A stretch of 60,643 bases of DNA from Rhodococcus sp. ARC_M6 (GCF_022810305.1 NZ_JALGQH010000036.1:1-60643); one strand, 5' to 3'. Shown: positions 34,699 to 44,553, counted from the first letter of the stretch. A program made the numbers and translations. The notes: a model not told the origin generated them from the sequence alone.

Positions 34699-36252
34699 TT
34701 ACCGACCCGGAACCCAGGACATGATCTTGATGGCGTGAGGCATGAGCTTGGCCCACACCTTGGCCGGGATTCCCCGCGGCCCACCGAGATTCATGATGCG
34801 GGTGGTCGCAATCGTCTGCGGTTCGGTGTACTTGGTCAAACCTTCGGGTCCGTGACGGCGTCCGATACCCGAGACGCCCATACCGCCCATCGGCGCTGCG
34901 GTACTGCCCCAGGTGGGTGCGTAGCCTTCGTCGACGTTGACGGTTCCCGCGTGAATACGTGCGGCAATTGCCTCGCCCGCAGCCTTGCTGCCGGCCCAGA
35001 CGCTGGCGTTGAGGCCGTACTCGGTGTCATTGGCCTGAGCGATGGCCTCTTCGACATCCTTGACCGGGTAGATCGAGACGAGGGGCCCGAAAGTCTCGTC
35101 GCGGTAGCAGTCGGCGTCAGCAGGAACTCCGGTGAGCAGGGTGGGCTCGTAGAACAGCGGTCCGATGTCCGGGCGGGCCTTTCCACCGGCAATGACGGTG
35201 GCACCCTTCACAACTGCGTCGTCGACATGCGCGGAGATGGCCTTGACCTGAGCCTCGGAGACGAGGCTGCCCATCTCGATGCCGAATTCGTAGCCGGCCG
35301 CGATGTTCATCTTCTTGACGCGGTCACCGAACATGCGGATGAACTCGGGTGCGATGGACTCTTCGACGTAGATACGCTCGATCGAGATGCACAGCTGGCC
35401 GGAGTTGGAGAAGCACGCTCGCACTGCGGCGTCCGTGACCTCACGCAGATCAGCACCGGCAGCGACGATCATCGGGTTCTTGCCACCGAGCTCGGCGGAG
35501 AAACCGATGAGACGGCGTCCGGCCTGCTCGGCCAGCAGCTGACCGGTGGCAGTGGAACCGGTGAACATCAGGTAGTCGGTGTTCTCGACCAGCGCGGTGC
35601 CCACAACTGAGCCCGGTCCGGGAACAACTGCAAACAGGTCTCGCGGCAAACCGGCCTTGTACATCAGTTCTACGCAGGCGAGCGCACAGTACGGCGTCTG
35701 ACTGTCCGGCTTGAGAACGACGGCGTTGCCGGCGATCAGCGCAGCGATGGCGTCGGAAACTGCCAGTGTCATCGGGTAGTTCCACGGCGAGATGACGCCG
35801 ACAACACCCTTGGGCTGGTAGCGGACGACAGTTTTGGTCAGGCCCGGCAGCATGCCCGAGACGCGGCGCGGACGCAGCAGCTTCGGGGCAACGCGTGCGT
35901 AGTGGCGTGCCGTCATCGAAATGTCGAGGACTTCTTCCTGCGCCGCAGTGCGCGACTTGCCGGTCTCGGCCTGAGCCATGTCCATGAGTGCGTCACGGTT
36001 CTCGAGGATGAGGTCGCGGTAACGGTGGAAGATGGCAGCGCGCTCGAGAACGGGACGCTTGGCCCATTCCTTCTGAGCGACGCGGGCACGGGCGATGGCC
36101 GCGAGAGCATCGTCGGCGGTGCCGACGGGGATGGTCGCCAGCTCCTTGCCGGTGAACACCTCGGTGATGGACTTCGTCGGGCGATCGGCAGCATTGTCGA
36201 TGGCGATCAGTTCGGCGAGCCGCGAGAAGGTCGCAGCGGACGGAGCAGGCAT
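34699..36252 (-). CDS. gabD2: Succinic semialdehyde dehydrogenase (NADP)
   Basis: 517 residues, the same length as the mycobacterial GabD2 family and alike along the whole chain (MPAPSAATFSRL, EVFTGKELATIPVGTADDA, VISPWNYPM, ELGGKNPM with the general-base Glu, SNSGQLCISIERIYV with the catalytic Cys, and the end GIGRRHGPEGLTKYTE). It oxidises succinic semialdehyde to succinate, completing GABA use or an alternative route from 2-oxoglutarate to succinate. Start ATG 36252. Gene order on this strand is MFS transporter, gabD2, SRPBCC. Confidence 0.93.
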   Translation of the reverse strand: MPAPSAATFSRLAELIAIDNAADRPTKSITEVFTGKELATIPVGTADDALAAIARARVAQKEWAKRPVLERAAIFHRYRDLILENRDALMDMAQAETGKSRTAAQEEVLDISMTARHYARVAPKLLRPRRVSGMLPGLTKTVVRYQPKGVVGVISPWNYPMTLAVSDAIAALIAGNAVVLKPDSQTPYCALACVELMYKAGLPRDLFAVVPGPGSVVGTALVENTDYLMFTGSTATGQLLAEQAGRRLIGFSAELGGKNPMIVAAGADLREVTDAAVRACFSNSGQLCISIERIYVEESIAPEFIRMFGDRVKKMNIAAGYEFGIEMGSLVSEAQVKAISAHVDDAVVKGATVIAGGKARPDIGPLFYEPTLLTGVPADADCYRDETFGPLVSIYPVKDVEEAIAQANDTEYGLNASVWAGSKAAGEAIAARIHAGTVNVDEGYAPTWGSTAAPMGGMGVSGIGRRHGPEGLTKYTEPQTIATTRIMNLGGPRGIPAKVWAKLMPHAIKIMSWVPGR

Positions 36253-36330
36253 TTCTTTACCCCTACTGGTGAGTAGTTCCTTAAGTTACACACAACCTAC
36301 CCCGTCCGTGGTGCCGATCACAGTGCCGAT

Positions 36331-37629
36331 TCACACAGAGACCACTACCGCGTGTTTCGGTCGCTTCGCGATGAGCAGTGACATCACCGCTGCGATCGCA
36401 CACAGCCCGCCCGCCACATAGAAGGCCGCGTCGTACGAGCCGATCTGATCGCGGACCAGGCCCGCGAGGAAAGCCACGAGGCCGGCACCGATCTGATGCG
36501 ACGCCAGCACCCAACCGAACACAATAGGGGCGTCGGCCCCGAAATGCTGCCGGCACAGCGCGACAGTCGGCGGAACCGTCGCCACCCAGTCGAGTCCGTA
36601 GAAAATGACGAACGCGATCATCGGCGGATTGACCGTGTTGGCGAGAAGCAACGGCAGGAAGAGCAGCGAGATCCCGCGAAACAGGTAGTAGACGCCGAGA
36701 AGTTTCCGAGAGTCCATCTGGTCGGTGAACCACCCCGACGCGATGGTCCCGACCATGTCCAAGATTCCGATCACCGCCAGGAGCGACGCGGCCGTCGTGA
36801 TCGGCATGCCGTGATCGTGCGACGCCGGAACGAAGTGCGTACCGATGAGCCCGTTGGTGCTCGCACCGCAGATTGCGAAAGTTCCGGCAAGGAGCCAGAA
36901 CACCTTGGTTTTCGACGCCGTCACCAGCACCGAAATCGCGCGGCCCGCAGCGCCGCCGCGTTGGTGGACGGGCAAGGCCGGGGCAACGTAATCGGCTGGA
37001 GCACCGTAAGGCGTCGTACCTACGTCGGACGGGAAATTTCGCAGGAACAGGAGAACAAACGGTACGACGGCCAACGCGGCGAACGAGACGGTGAAGGCGA
37101 CGCTCTGCCAGTCGTAAGTCTCGGCGATCTTCGCCAGAACGGGCAGGAACACCAGCTGACCGGCCGCACCGCCGGCGGTCAGAATGCCGGTCACGAGTCC
37201 ACGCTTCTCGACAAACCAGCGGTCGACGATGGTCGCGACAAATGCCAGGGCCATCGATCCGGTACCGAGGCCGACAAAAACGCCCCACAGCAGGACGAGC
37301 TGCCAACTCGATGTCATGAAGATGGTCAAGCCACTGCCGAGCGAGATCAGAACCAGCGCCGAGGTGACGACGGCCCGAATCCCGAAGCGCTCCATGAGCG
37401 CTGCCGCAAACGGTGACGTGAGGCCGTACAGAACAAGGTTCACCGAGACGGCAGCCGAAATACTGGCCCGTGACCAGCCGAAGTCCTCGTGGAGCGGTTC
37501 GATCAATATCGACGGGGCCGCGCGGAAGCTCGCTGCACCCACCAATGCGAGAAACGCCACGATCGCAACCGACCAGGCGCGGTGAAAGCGCCGTGGGGCG
37601 GATTTCGGCAGTGCGGTCTCAGAACTCAC
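36331..37629 (-). CDS. MFS transporter (oxalate/formate antiporter-like, MCT type)
   Basis: 432 residues from GTG 37629 (SSETALPKSAPRRFHRAW); the frame is open further upstream but shows no membrane or signal feature there. Twelve hydrophobic segments; SFRAAPSILIEPLHEDFGWS at the first loop and GLGTGSMALAFVATIVDRWF are typical of the monocarboxylate/oxalate-formate group. A carboxylate substrate is inferred from the family. It lies 78 bp upstream of gabD2 on the same strand and may bring in a related acid, for example GABA-derived compounds; that link is only positional. Confidence 0.85.
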   Translation of the reverse strand: MSSETALPKSAPRRFHRAWSVAIVAFLALVGAASFRAAPSILIEPLHEDFGWSRASISAAVSVNLVLYGLTSPFAAALMERFGIRAVVTSALVLISLGSGLTIFMTSSWQLVLLWGVFVGLGTGSMALAFVATIVDRWFVEKRGLVTGILTAGGAAGQLVFLPVLAKIAETYDWQSVAFTVSFAALAVVPFVLLFLRNFPSDVGTTPYGAPADYVAPALPVHQRGGAAGRAISVLVTASKTKVFWLLAGTFAICGASTNGLIGTHFVPASHDHGMPITTAASLLAVIGILDMVGTIASGWFTDQMDSRKLLGVYYLFRGISLLFLPLLLANTVNPPMIAFVIFYGLDWVATVPPTVALCRQHFGADAPIVFGWVLASHQIGAGLVAFLAGLVRDQIGSYDAAFYVAGGLCAIAAVMSLLIAKRPKHAVVVSV

Positions 37630-37749
37630 AGAGAGAATTCTGCAGGTTCGACGCCCCCGAAAGAAGTGGGCCCTTGCTCCGCCACCTCGATCGACGCATA
37701 TTCCAGGCACCGGCGTAAACCGACCGAACGGGGCAACTATCCTGGGAGT

Positions 37750-38127
37750 ATGGCCGAACAGACCCGCCCGAGTTTCCCCCAGTACTGCGGATACCTTCTG
37801 GGTAAGACGCTCCCCGACACCTACCAGGATTGGGTTCGCAACGATCTTGTCGGTCCGGGCGCACAGGTCCGCTACATCGTTCGTTTCACCGTGCCGGCGA
37901 TGCTCATCCTCATGCTGTTCCTCTTGATCCCGGGACCGATCTGGATTCCGCTGGCAATGATGGCTCTACTGCTCATCCCGCTGGCTTACTTTGTCGTGGC
38001 CTTGGGCACCATCTACCGCCGGCACCGCCTCCTGAGCCACGGCCTCGATCCGGATCTACTGAACGAGAAAGCGCAGCGCCGCGCCGACAGCGACCGTGAG
38101 GACTACGAAAAGCGTCACGGTCGCTGA
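37750..38127 (+). CDS. DUF5313-type small membrane protein
   Basis: 125 residues from ATG 37750 after TATCCT-GGGAGT, a -10 box and ribosome site. YCGYLLGKTLPDTYQDWVRN is followed by two adjacent hydrophobic helices (about 60-105) and a charged tail (ADSDREDYEKRHGR). This matches the DUF5313 layout of Rhodococcus/Mycobacterium. Function unknown. Divergent from the MFS gene. Confidence 0.8.
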   Translation: MAEQTRPSFPQYCGYLLGKTLPDTYQDWVRNDLVGPGAQVRYIVRFTVPAMLILMLFLLIPGPIWIPLAMMALLLIPLAYFVVALGTIYRRHRLLSHGLDPDLLNEKAQRRADSDREDYEKRHGR

Positions 38128-38132
38128 GCCGA

Positions 38133-39350
38133 CTAGCAGGTGCCGGAGTTCACTGCCTGCCCGGCGAGCATCCTCGTCGTGAAATCCAGGGCGTCGTCGT
38201 AGGATGCCCCGATAGCTCCCCGGTGATCAGCACCCTCGTAGGTCATGAACTCGACCTCCGAACCCTTGCTGCAGAAATCCTTGACCGCTCCGGTTGTACT
38301 TCCCACCGAGACAAGCACATCCGCAGTTCCCTGGGCGAACAGCGTGGGCACCTTGGGTGTCACCGTCGCCAACTCCTGCTTGTTCAGGTTTGCCGTCAGA
38401 GCCGTGAGATCCGCTCCCGCCCGGAAGATCTGGTTGACGGGTATCGGCGGCACTGCCCGAACCGCGGCGAGACAACCCGTGCGTGCCGCTTCGAGGAGAG
38501 GCTGCGCCTCGTCGGAGAGCAACTCTTCGGCGATAATCGACGGGTCTGCTGCCTGGGCGCCGAGAAGGATGACCGGAACAAACGGCACCGCACCCGACAT
38601 GGCCGCGTTGCCGGATGACACCAACTCCGGAATCTTGGCAGTTCCGTTTCCGGGAGCAACCGACACAGCGCCCTTCAGATTCAATTCGGGCGCACGGTCC
38701 TGACCGAGTGCCGCGGTAAAGACCGCCGCCTGTCCACCCTGACTGTGTCCCATAGCAAACCAGTCCTTGCCGACCGACGGGTCCACCTGCCGCGCAGCGC
38801 GAACGATATCCGTCACGGTGTTGGCCGCGCTGGTCCCGTTCATGTACGGATGCCCGCCGGGTGTGCCGAGCCCTTCGAAATCGGTTTGCACCACGACATA
38901 TCCATTGGCGACCCATTTATCGAGCGTCTGGTCCACCCCCGAAAGGTAATCGTGCACCGGGCCCTTCGGGGTATCTGCCGACGGCGCACACGCATCGGCG
39001 ACACCGGTGGTTCCGTGCGCCCAACTGACTACCGGCCAGCCGCCCGCCGGAGCGGGTGTCTTGGGAATGGCGACCACTCCGGACACCAGAATATTTTTTC
39101 CGGAGGCACTTTGAGACAGGTACGTGATGCGCTCGTTCTTGGCGGCGCTGGGCAGGGCCGCAGATTCGATCAGATTATGCGCGGTGATCAATGTTCCCGG
39201 CGACAACTGAGGTGCGGCTTGAACGGACCCGAAGGAAAGAGATCCCTCAGCCGACGCCGTGGAAGTAAAGGCAGCTGCCGATACAGCCGCGCACAGCGCC
39301 AGAGTTCCGCTGGATAGTCGGACAACACGCTTCTTCTGAACAACCTTCAC
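38133..39350 (-). CDS. Secreted lipase (LIP-family alpha/beta hydrolase)
   Basis: 405 residues from GTG 39350, with GGAGGT six bases before it. A Sec signal peptide ends about TASA at residue 34. Catalytic triad in order: Ser in GHSQGGQAA, Asp in GTADVLVS, and His in ADHRGAIG. SWAHGTTGVADAC is the oxyanion region. This is the secretory lipase (LIP) family, acting on triacylglycerols or esters outside the cell. It ends 6 bases after the converging DUF5313 gene. The end of tauB is 34 bp upstream, so read-through from the taurine operon is possible. Confidence 0.9.
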   Translation of the reverse strand: MKVVQKKRVVRLSSGTLALCAAVSAAAFTSTASAEGSLSFGSVQAAPQLSPGTLITAHNLIESAALPSAAKNERITYLSQSASGKNILVSGVVAIPKTPAPAGGWPVVSWAHGTTGVADACAPSADTPKGPVHDYLSGVDQTLDKWVANGYVVVQTDFEGLGTPGGHPYMNGTSAANTVTDIVRAARQVDPSVGKDWFAMGHSQGGQAAVFTAALGQDRAPELNLKGAVSVAPGNGTAKIPELVSSGNAAMSGAVPFVPVILLGAQAADPSIIAEELLSDEAQPLLEAARTGCLAAVRAVPPIPVNQIFRAGADLTALTANLNKQELATVTPKVPTLFAQGTADVLVSVGSTTGAVKDFCSKGSEVEFMTYEGADHRGAIGASYDDALDFTTRMLAGQAVNSGTC

Positions 39351-39384
39351 GAAATTACCTCCACAGTAAGTCAATTGGAAACGA

Positions 39385-40206
39385 TCAGTGCAAGGCGACT
39401 GTTGCGCCGATCAAACCTTGGGCTTCGTAGATCTTGGCGGCGACCTCGTCACGCATCGCCACGAACTCCGGTGTCGAACGGATCGCGGTATCCGTCGGCT
39501 GCTGGTTGTCGCCCTTGAACCACACTTTGTGGTCGTAGATCACCCGCCCGGGGCGAGCACTCATCACGATGACTCGGGTACCGAGGAAGATTGCCTCTTC
39601 TACACTGTGCGTCACGAAGAACACGGTTTTACGACGCTCACGCCACAGATCGAGCAATTCGAGTTGCAGCTTCTCGCGGGTCATCGCGTCGAGCGCACCG
39701 AAAGGCTCGTCCATCAGTATGATTCGCGGATCGGTAATGAGAACGCGGGCGATCTGACAGCGCTGCTGCTGACCACCGGACAGCTCGTACGGCTTACGGT
39801 CGCCGTACAATTCCAAGCCCACCAGTTCCAACATCCGATCAGCCTCAGCCGCACGTTCCGCGCGAGGCGCACCCCGCATCTTCAGGCCGAACTCCACGTT
39901 CTTCCGCACGGACAACCACGGATACAGGTTCGAATGTTGAAACACCACACCACGATCCGGATCGGGCCCCTTGATGTGAGTGTTTCCGACCATGATGGTG
40001 CCTTCGGTCGGCTCCTGAAAACCGGCGAGCATCTGCAAGAGCGTCGTCTTGCCGCAACCGGAAGGTCCGACGACGCATACAAATTCTTCCGGTTCGAAGG
40101 TCAAGCTGGTCGAGTCGAGCGCAAGGACAGATTCGCCGGCGGCGACGTATTCTTTCCGAACATCGGTGAGCACTACCCGGGTGCTGAGATCGACAGCGGT
40201 AGTCAT
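39385..40206 (-). CDS. tauB: Taurine-type ABC transporter ATP-binding protein
   Basis: 273 residues. Walker A GPSGCGKTTLL, Q-loop VFQHSNLYPWL, signature LSGGQQQRCQIA, Walker B ILMDEPFGALD and the switch His in FFVTHSVEEA. VFQ...LYPW and DEPFGALDAMTREKLQ are those of the nitrate/sulfonate/taurine import ATPases. Last gene of SDR-tauC-tauA-tauB, each joined by ATGA overlaps. Energises taurine uptake. Confidence 0.9.
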   Translation of the reverse strand: MTTAVDLSTRVVLTDVRKEYVAAGESVLALDSTSLTFEPEEFVCVVGPSGCGKTTLLQMLAGFQEPTEGTIMVGNTHIKGPDPDRGVVFQHSNLYPWLSVRKNVEFGLKMRGAPRAERAAEADRMLELVGLELYGDRKPYELSGGQQQRCQIARVLITDPRIILMDEPFGALDAMTREKLQLELLDLWRERRKTVFFVTHSVEEAIFLGTRVIVMSARPGRVIYDHKVWFKGDNQQPTDTAIRSTPEFVAMRDEVAAKIYEAQGLIGATVALH

Positions 40207-41273
40207 GGCTGGCCTACTTTCTTCACTGCATCCGTGTAGATTCCGCTGACGTAGGCGCTATCGGGACTGACCGCGTCGATATTTCCCTGCTCCAGAAGGA
40301 ACTTCGCAGTCCCCGACAGGCTCTGCGCAAAATCTCCACCGAGGTAGGTATTGCTCGCCTGATCAGCGGCCGACAGATACTTGTAGCCGGCCAACTGCGG
40401 CGTGATCAGATTCGGTGCGATACCGAGTTGCGCCGACATCGACACCGCCGCGCCCGTGGGATCTGCGTTGATCCGACCGGCCGCATAGTCTTGCAGCTTG
40501 GTCCACATGGCCATGAATTCCGGATTGGCAGAAACGAATTCAGTCGTGGCACCGGATAAATCGAACGTGGGGGCACCCATCTCGGAGACATCGGCGCTAC
40601 TCATGATGACGTGCCCGTCGGCGGTCAACTTTGACAGTGTCGGATCCCAGACCCACGCGGCATCAATCTGCCCACCCTGCCAGGCGCCGAGCATCGCATC
40701 GGGCTTCAAACTCATCAGAGTGACATCCGCGGCCATGTTCGCAGCACTGAGAGCAGCAAGGAGGCTGTAATGCGACGTACTACCGAACGGTGTGGCGATC
40801 TTCTTGCCGCGCAGTCCTTCCAGTGTTGTGATGGACGGATCTTTCACGACCAGCGATTCCGCTTCTCCGATGACGTCCTGGATCCACACCACCTGCATGG
40901 GAATGTTCAGCGGAGCCGACAACGCCATTGTTGCCGGACTCGAACCCAACGTTCCCAGATCCAGGCTTCCGGAACCGAAGGCCTGCACTACATCCTGACC
41001 GGAGCTGAACTTGCTCCACGTGATGTCTGCGTTGGGCATACAGGCCTCGAGCAACCCCTGATCCTTGACTATCAGATCACCGTTGGGAATGTCCTGATAC
41101 CCGATGCGGGCTGTCGTGGTGACCGATTCATCCATCACAACAGGACAAGTCACCGAAGTGGCCATCGAGCGGCTCATCTCACCACGGCCCGTTTCCACAC
41201 AGCCGGTGAGGGTGGTTCCCAGGGCCGCAGCCGTCATCACTGCAATTGCCGTGCGTCCTGAATTGCTGATCAT
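40203..41273 (-). CDS. tauA: Taurine-binding lipoprotein of the ABC importer
   Basis: 356 residues. Signal peptide with lipobox LTGC (Cys about residue 25), so anchored outside the membrane. It follows E. coli TauA through the chain: WSKFSSGQDVVQAFGSGSLD, LGSSPATMALS, ATPFGSTSHYSLLAAL (TauA: AVPFISTTHYSLLAAL), DAAWVWDP, GAPTFDL, and NTYLGGD...TAKFLLEQGNI. That level of likeness supports taurine or a very close sulfonate as ligand. A TauA here without TauD fits use of taurine for nitrogen or carbon rather than only for sulfur. Confidence 0.9.
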   Translation of the reverse strand: MISNSGRTAIAVMTAAALGTTLTGCVETGRGEMSRSMATSVTCPVVMDESVTTTARIGYQDIPNGDLIVKDQGLLEACMPNADITWSKFSSGQDVVQAFGSGSLDLGTLGSSPATMALSAPLNIPMQVVWIQDVIGEAESLVVKDPSITTLEGLRGKKIATPFGSTSHYSLLAALSAANMAADVTLMSLKPDAMLGAWQGGQIDAAWVWDPTLSKLTADGHVIMSSADVSEMGAPTFDLSGATTEFVSANPEFMAMWTKLQDYAAGRINADPTGAAVSMSAQLGIAPNLITPQLAGYKYLSAADQASNTYLGGDFAQSLSGTAKFLLEQGNIDAVSPDSAYVSGIYTDAVKKVGQP

Positions 41274-42172
41274 GCCTTACCCTTCCATGGCGCTACGAGT
41301 GTTCCCACTGCCTTGATGGCCGAGTCGAGAACAAGTGCGGCACAACCGATAACGATGATGCACGCAATTGTCAGAGGAGTATTGAGCTGTGTGCCGGCCA
41401 GATACGCGAGTCCGCCGATACCGGGAATACCGTTGTTGAGTTCCGCGGCAACCACCGTCGTCCAGGCAAATCCGACGGCAATCCGAATTCCGTTGATTAC
41501 TTCCGGCAACGTCGACGGAAAGACCACATTGGTGAGAACCTGAGTACGGCTGGCGCCCAGCGCCTTCGCGGCATTGATCTGATCCACCTTGACGGAGGTG
41601 ACGCCGTTCAGCGTGGCGATCGCGATGGGTGGAAAAGCTGCGAGGAAAAGCAGCCAAATCTTGGATGTGTCACCGATTCCGAACCAGACGATCAGCAGAC
41701 CGATGTATCCGAGCGGCGGCAATGCACGCAAGAAGTTCAGGTACGGCTCCACGAAAGTCCTGATCGGAACCGACATACCCATCGCAAAACCGATCAACGG
41801 TCCCACGATGACAGCCGCTCCGACACCGGCCGCAATGCGCTGCCCACTGGCGATCAGATGCTCCCAGAGGAAGTAGTTCTGCTCGCCGAGTACTTCGCGG
41901 TCGACTCCGGGTGCAACCTGATGCCACGTATTGGCCCTGATAAACGCATCCCACACCGAACCCGGCGAGGGAAGGAACAATTCGTCGATCACACCGGCGG
42001 CGGTAATTCCCCACCAGATGACCAGAAAGGCAAACAGTGCCGCACACCGAACTCCGATGGAGCGCAGCCGGCTCGGCGAAAAGTACTTCTTCTTACGCGG
42101 CCGTGACACTGCCGGTACCGGAGCACTGGGTAGCGTCTTCGTGATCGCCGGCGCGGGGCTGATAGTTGTCAT
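41270..42172 (-). CDS. tauC: Taurine-type ABC transporter permease
   Basis: 300 residues with about six membrane helices. The ATPase-contact EAA loop (QINAAKALGASRTQVLTNVV) and WFGIGDTSKIWLLFLAAFPP match TauC/SsuC. Good ribosome site GGAGGA four bases before the ATG, which overlaps the end of the SDR gene. It forms the membrane channel with TauB and TauA. Confidence 0.9.
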   Translation of the reverse strand: MTTISPAPAITKTLPSAPVPAVSRPRKKKYFSPSRLRSIGVRCAALFAFLVIWWGITAAGVIDELFLPSPGSVWDAFIRANTWHQVAPGVDREVLGEQNYFLWEHLIASGQRIAAGVGAAVIVGPLIGFAMGMSVPIRTFVEPYLNFLRALPPLGYIGLLIVWFGIGDTSKIWLLFLAAFPPIAIATLNGVTSVKVDQINAAKALGASRTQVLTNVVFPSTLPEVINGIRIAVGFAWTTVVAAELNNGIPGIGGLAYLAGTQLNTPLTIACIIVIGCAALVLDSAIKAVGTLVAPWKGKA

Positions 42173-42915
42173 ACGGTCCTCCGGTGCACTCGTTGTGCGG
42201 ATGTCTGGTCACGAGCGAGGACGAGCATCGAATCGACATTGACGCGGCTCGGCCGGGTGACCACCCAGGCAACACATTCGGCGATATCATCAGCGGTGAG
42301 CGGATCTGCGCCCGCGTACACGGCGTCGGCGCGCGCCTTGTCGCCGCCGAAGCGGACCATGCTGAATTCGGTTTCCACCATGCCGGGGTCGATCTGACAA
42401 ACGCGAATGGGCTCGCCCAGCAATTCGAGTCGCAGCACCCGAGTAAGTGCTGTCACAGCATGTTTCGCGGCGTTGTACCCGCCACCTCCGAGATACGGTT
42501 CACGTCCGGCGATTGACCCGATGCTGACGACGGTAGCGTTTTCGCTCTCACGGAGACGCGGGAGGAGGCGCTGCGTGACGCGCAGTACGCCGAGCACGTT
42601 CACATCGAACATCGCGGTCCAGTCTGCCTCGTCAGCGTCCGCGATGGTGTCTGCTCCCAGTGCGCCGCCGGCGTTGTTGACCAGTACGTCACATCGGTCG
42701 ACCTGGCCACAGAAGGCCTCGACCGATGCGACATCGGTGACATCGAGAGGCACAGCGCGAGCGCCTGTTTCACGAGCCAACTCCTCGAGTCGATCCATTC
42801 TGCGTGCGCCCATCACCACGTCGAACCCCTCCTTGACGAGGTGCCGCACCGTAGCGGCGCCAATGCCACTGCTGGCCCCGGTAACCACGGCAACTGGAGT
42901 TTTCATGACGGACAT
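42169..42915 (-). CDS. SDR oxidoreductase, candidate sulfoacetaldehyde reductase
   Basis: 248 residues from ATG 42915 after GAGGAG. NAD(P) motif TGASSGIGAAT, then MGARRMDRLEELA (the Arg pair after the second strand favours NADPH), NNAGGALG, catalytic Ser in SIGSIAGREP, and Tyr-Lys in GYNAAKHAV. It is of the YdfG-like group of classical SDRs, to which the sulfoacetaldehyde reductase IsfD of Chromohalobacter and Klebsiella also belongs. It is the first gene of the operon with tauC, tauA and tauB, facing an aminotransferase. So reduction of sulfoacetaldehyde to isethionate is the best fit, by context. SDRs are very versatile and the substrate is unproven. Confidence 0.7.
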   Translation of the reverse strand: MSVMKTPVAVVTGASSGIGAATVRHLVKEGFDVVMGARRMDRLEELARETGARAVPLDVTDVASVEAFCGQVDRCDVLVNNAGGALGADTIADADEADWTAMFDVNVLGVLRVTQRLLPRLRESENATVVSIGSIAGREPYLGGGGYNAAKHAVTALTRVLRLELLGEPIRVCQIDPGMVETEFSMVRFGGDKARADAVYAGADPLTADDIAECVAWVVTRPSRVNVDSMLVLARDQTSAQRVHRRTV

Positions 42916-43200
42916 AGTTGGGAACTCCTCGGTGAATAATGTTTCGGCCCTGAGAGATACCCCAAGGCGCTGCTGAACTGTGCACCAGTGTTCTCCGGAT
43001 CTGGCACCTACTCCAGAGCCACCTGCATGGTCATTTTCTCGGGCCAGTCGTAACGTTCCGTTCTCGTGTTAACGCAATGGTTCGTCCGTGTAACTGGCCC
43101 CTCGAGATTCCCCGGAATCTGGATCTGGCGGAGGACCACATCCGTTCTCCATCATTGAGTGGACGCACAGTTTCAACCCCTCGATCAGGAGGTACCTGCC
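42916..43200. promoter_or_regulatory. Divergent control region of the taurine locus
   Basis: 285 bases between the SDR-tauCAB operon and the aminotransferase gene. It holds ATCTGGCAC at 42999-43007 and a direct repeat ATCTGG-ATCTGG at 43117-43128. A related CTGGATCT and the reverse of ATCTGGCACT lie at 46117-46140, between the MocR and TauE-like genes. MocR regulators often bind direct repeats, so these may be its sites. AGGAGG at the end is the ribosome site of the aminotransferase. Confidence 0.4.
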
Positions 43201-44553
43201 ATGGCAGCTCCCGCAATCAGCACCGCACAACGGACGTATGAACTGGACCGAGCCCACGTCTTCCATTCGTGGTCGGCACAGAAGTCATTGCAGCCCATGG
43301 TTGTCGAGCGCACAGACGGCTGCTACCTCTGGGACGGGGACGGCAAGGCGTACCTCGACTTCTCTTCCCAGCTCGTCTACACGAATGTCGGCCACCAGCA
43401 TCCGAAGGTTGTTGCGGCAATTCAAGAGCAGGCCGCAAAGCTGTGCACCATTGCGCCGGCTCACGCCAACGAGGCACGGTCCGAGGCAGCGCGTCTGATC
43501 GCCGAAATTTCGCCCGAAGGGATGGAACGGGTCTTCTTCACCAGTGGCGGCGCCGATGCCAACGAGCATGCAATTCGTATGGCGCGCTTGCACACCGGAC
43601 GATACAAGATCCTCTCGGCCTACCGCTCCTATCACGGCGCTACCGCCGAGACGATCAATCTCTCCGGAGACCACCGACGCTGGCCGAACGACTACGGCAA
43701 CTCGGGTGCCGTCCACTTCCACGGACCATTCCTCTATCGGTCCGAGTTCCGTTCCGAGACAGAGGAACAGGAATGTGAGCGCGCTCTGGAACACCTCGAG
43801 ACGTTGATCCGATTCGAGGGACCGGCAGCCTTTGCCGCCCTCATCGTCGAATCCGTCCCGGGTACGTCCGGCATCATGCCGCCGCCGCCCGGATACATGG
43901 CGGGCGTTCGTGACATCTGCGATCGGTACGGCATTGTCATGATCTGCGACGAGGTCATGTCCGGCTTCGGTCGTACCGGCGCGTGGATGGCCATCGACCA
44001 CTACGACGCAATTCCGGATCTGATCACCTTCGCCAAGGGCGTCAACTCGGGCTACGTACCTCTCGGCGGAGTCATCATCGGCGAGAAGATCTACAACTCG
44101 TTTGCCGAGCGTCCGTACCCCGGTGGGATGACCTACTCCGGCCACCCCCTGGCCTGTGCTGCGGCCGTCGCGACGATAACGACGATGCACGAGGAATCCA
44201 TTGTCGAGAACGCCGAGTTCATCGGCCGCACGTCACTCGGCCCCGGCTTGCGTGCGCTCGCCGAGAAGCACCCCAGCGTCGGCGATGTCCGCGGGCTCGG
44301 CGTCTTCTGGGCACTGGATCTGGTGACAAACCGTGAGACCCGAGAGCCGCTCTCTCCGTATGGCGGAACCAATGCTGCCATTGGTCAGACGATGGCCGCT
44401 GCTCGCGAGGCCGGTCTGCTCGTCTTCAACAACTACCACCGCATCCATGTCGTCCCCCCGTGCACTGTGACGCCCACCCAGGTCGACGCCGCGATGGCGA
44501 TGCTCGACACGGCACTCGACGTGGCCGACTCGTACTACGACGGCCCGCGGTGA
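43201..44553 (+). CDS. Class III aminotransferase, candidate taurine:pyruvate aminotransferase
   Basis: 450 residues from ATG 43201, with CAGGAGGT a few bases before it. Fold-type I PLP enzyme: FTSGGADANEHAIRMA, SYHGATAET, ICDEVMSGFGRTG (Asp on the PLP nitrogen) and TFAKGVNSGYVPLGG with the Schiff-base lysine. Class III enzymes act on omega-amino groups; together with taurine uptake genes and a MocR regulator, taurine is the likely amino donor and sulfoacetaldehyde the product. Another omega-amino acid such as beta-alanine or GABA cannot be excluded. The 3' end overlaps the converging regulator by 19 bp. Confidence 0.8.
   Translation: MAAPAISTAQRTYELDRAHVFHSWSAQKSLQPMVVERTDGCYLWDGDGKAYLDFSSQLVYTNVGHQHPKVVAAIQEQAAKLCTIAPAHANEARSEAARLIAEISPEGMERVFFTSGGADANEHAIRMARLHTGRYKILSAYRSYHGATAETINLSGDHRRWPNDYGNSGAVHFHGPFLYRSEFRSETEEQECERALEHLETLIRFEGPAAFAALIVESVPGTSGIMPPPPGYMAGVRDICDRYGIVMICDEVMSGFGRTGAWMAIDHYDAIPDLITFAKGVNSGYVPLGGVIIGEKIYNSFAERPYPGGMTYSGHPLACAAAVATITTMHEESIVENAEFIGRTSLGPGLRALAEKHPSVGDVRGLGVFWALDLVTNRETREPLSPYGGTNAAIGQTMAAAREAGLLVFNNYHRIHVVPPCTVTPTQVDAAMAMLDTALDVADSYYDGPR

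Noticed and set aside
36281..37306. 341-codon open frame on the minus strand
   Set aside because: Same strand but another frame of the MFS transporter; Arg-rich without membrane segments.
42776..42790. GTTTCACGAGCC as a second parS site
   Set aside because: Only the left half matches (GTTTCACG); the right half of the palindrome is missing and it lies inside the SDR coding sequence.
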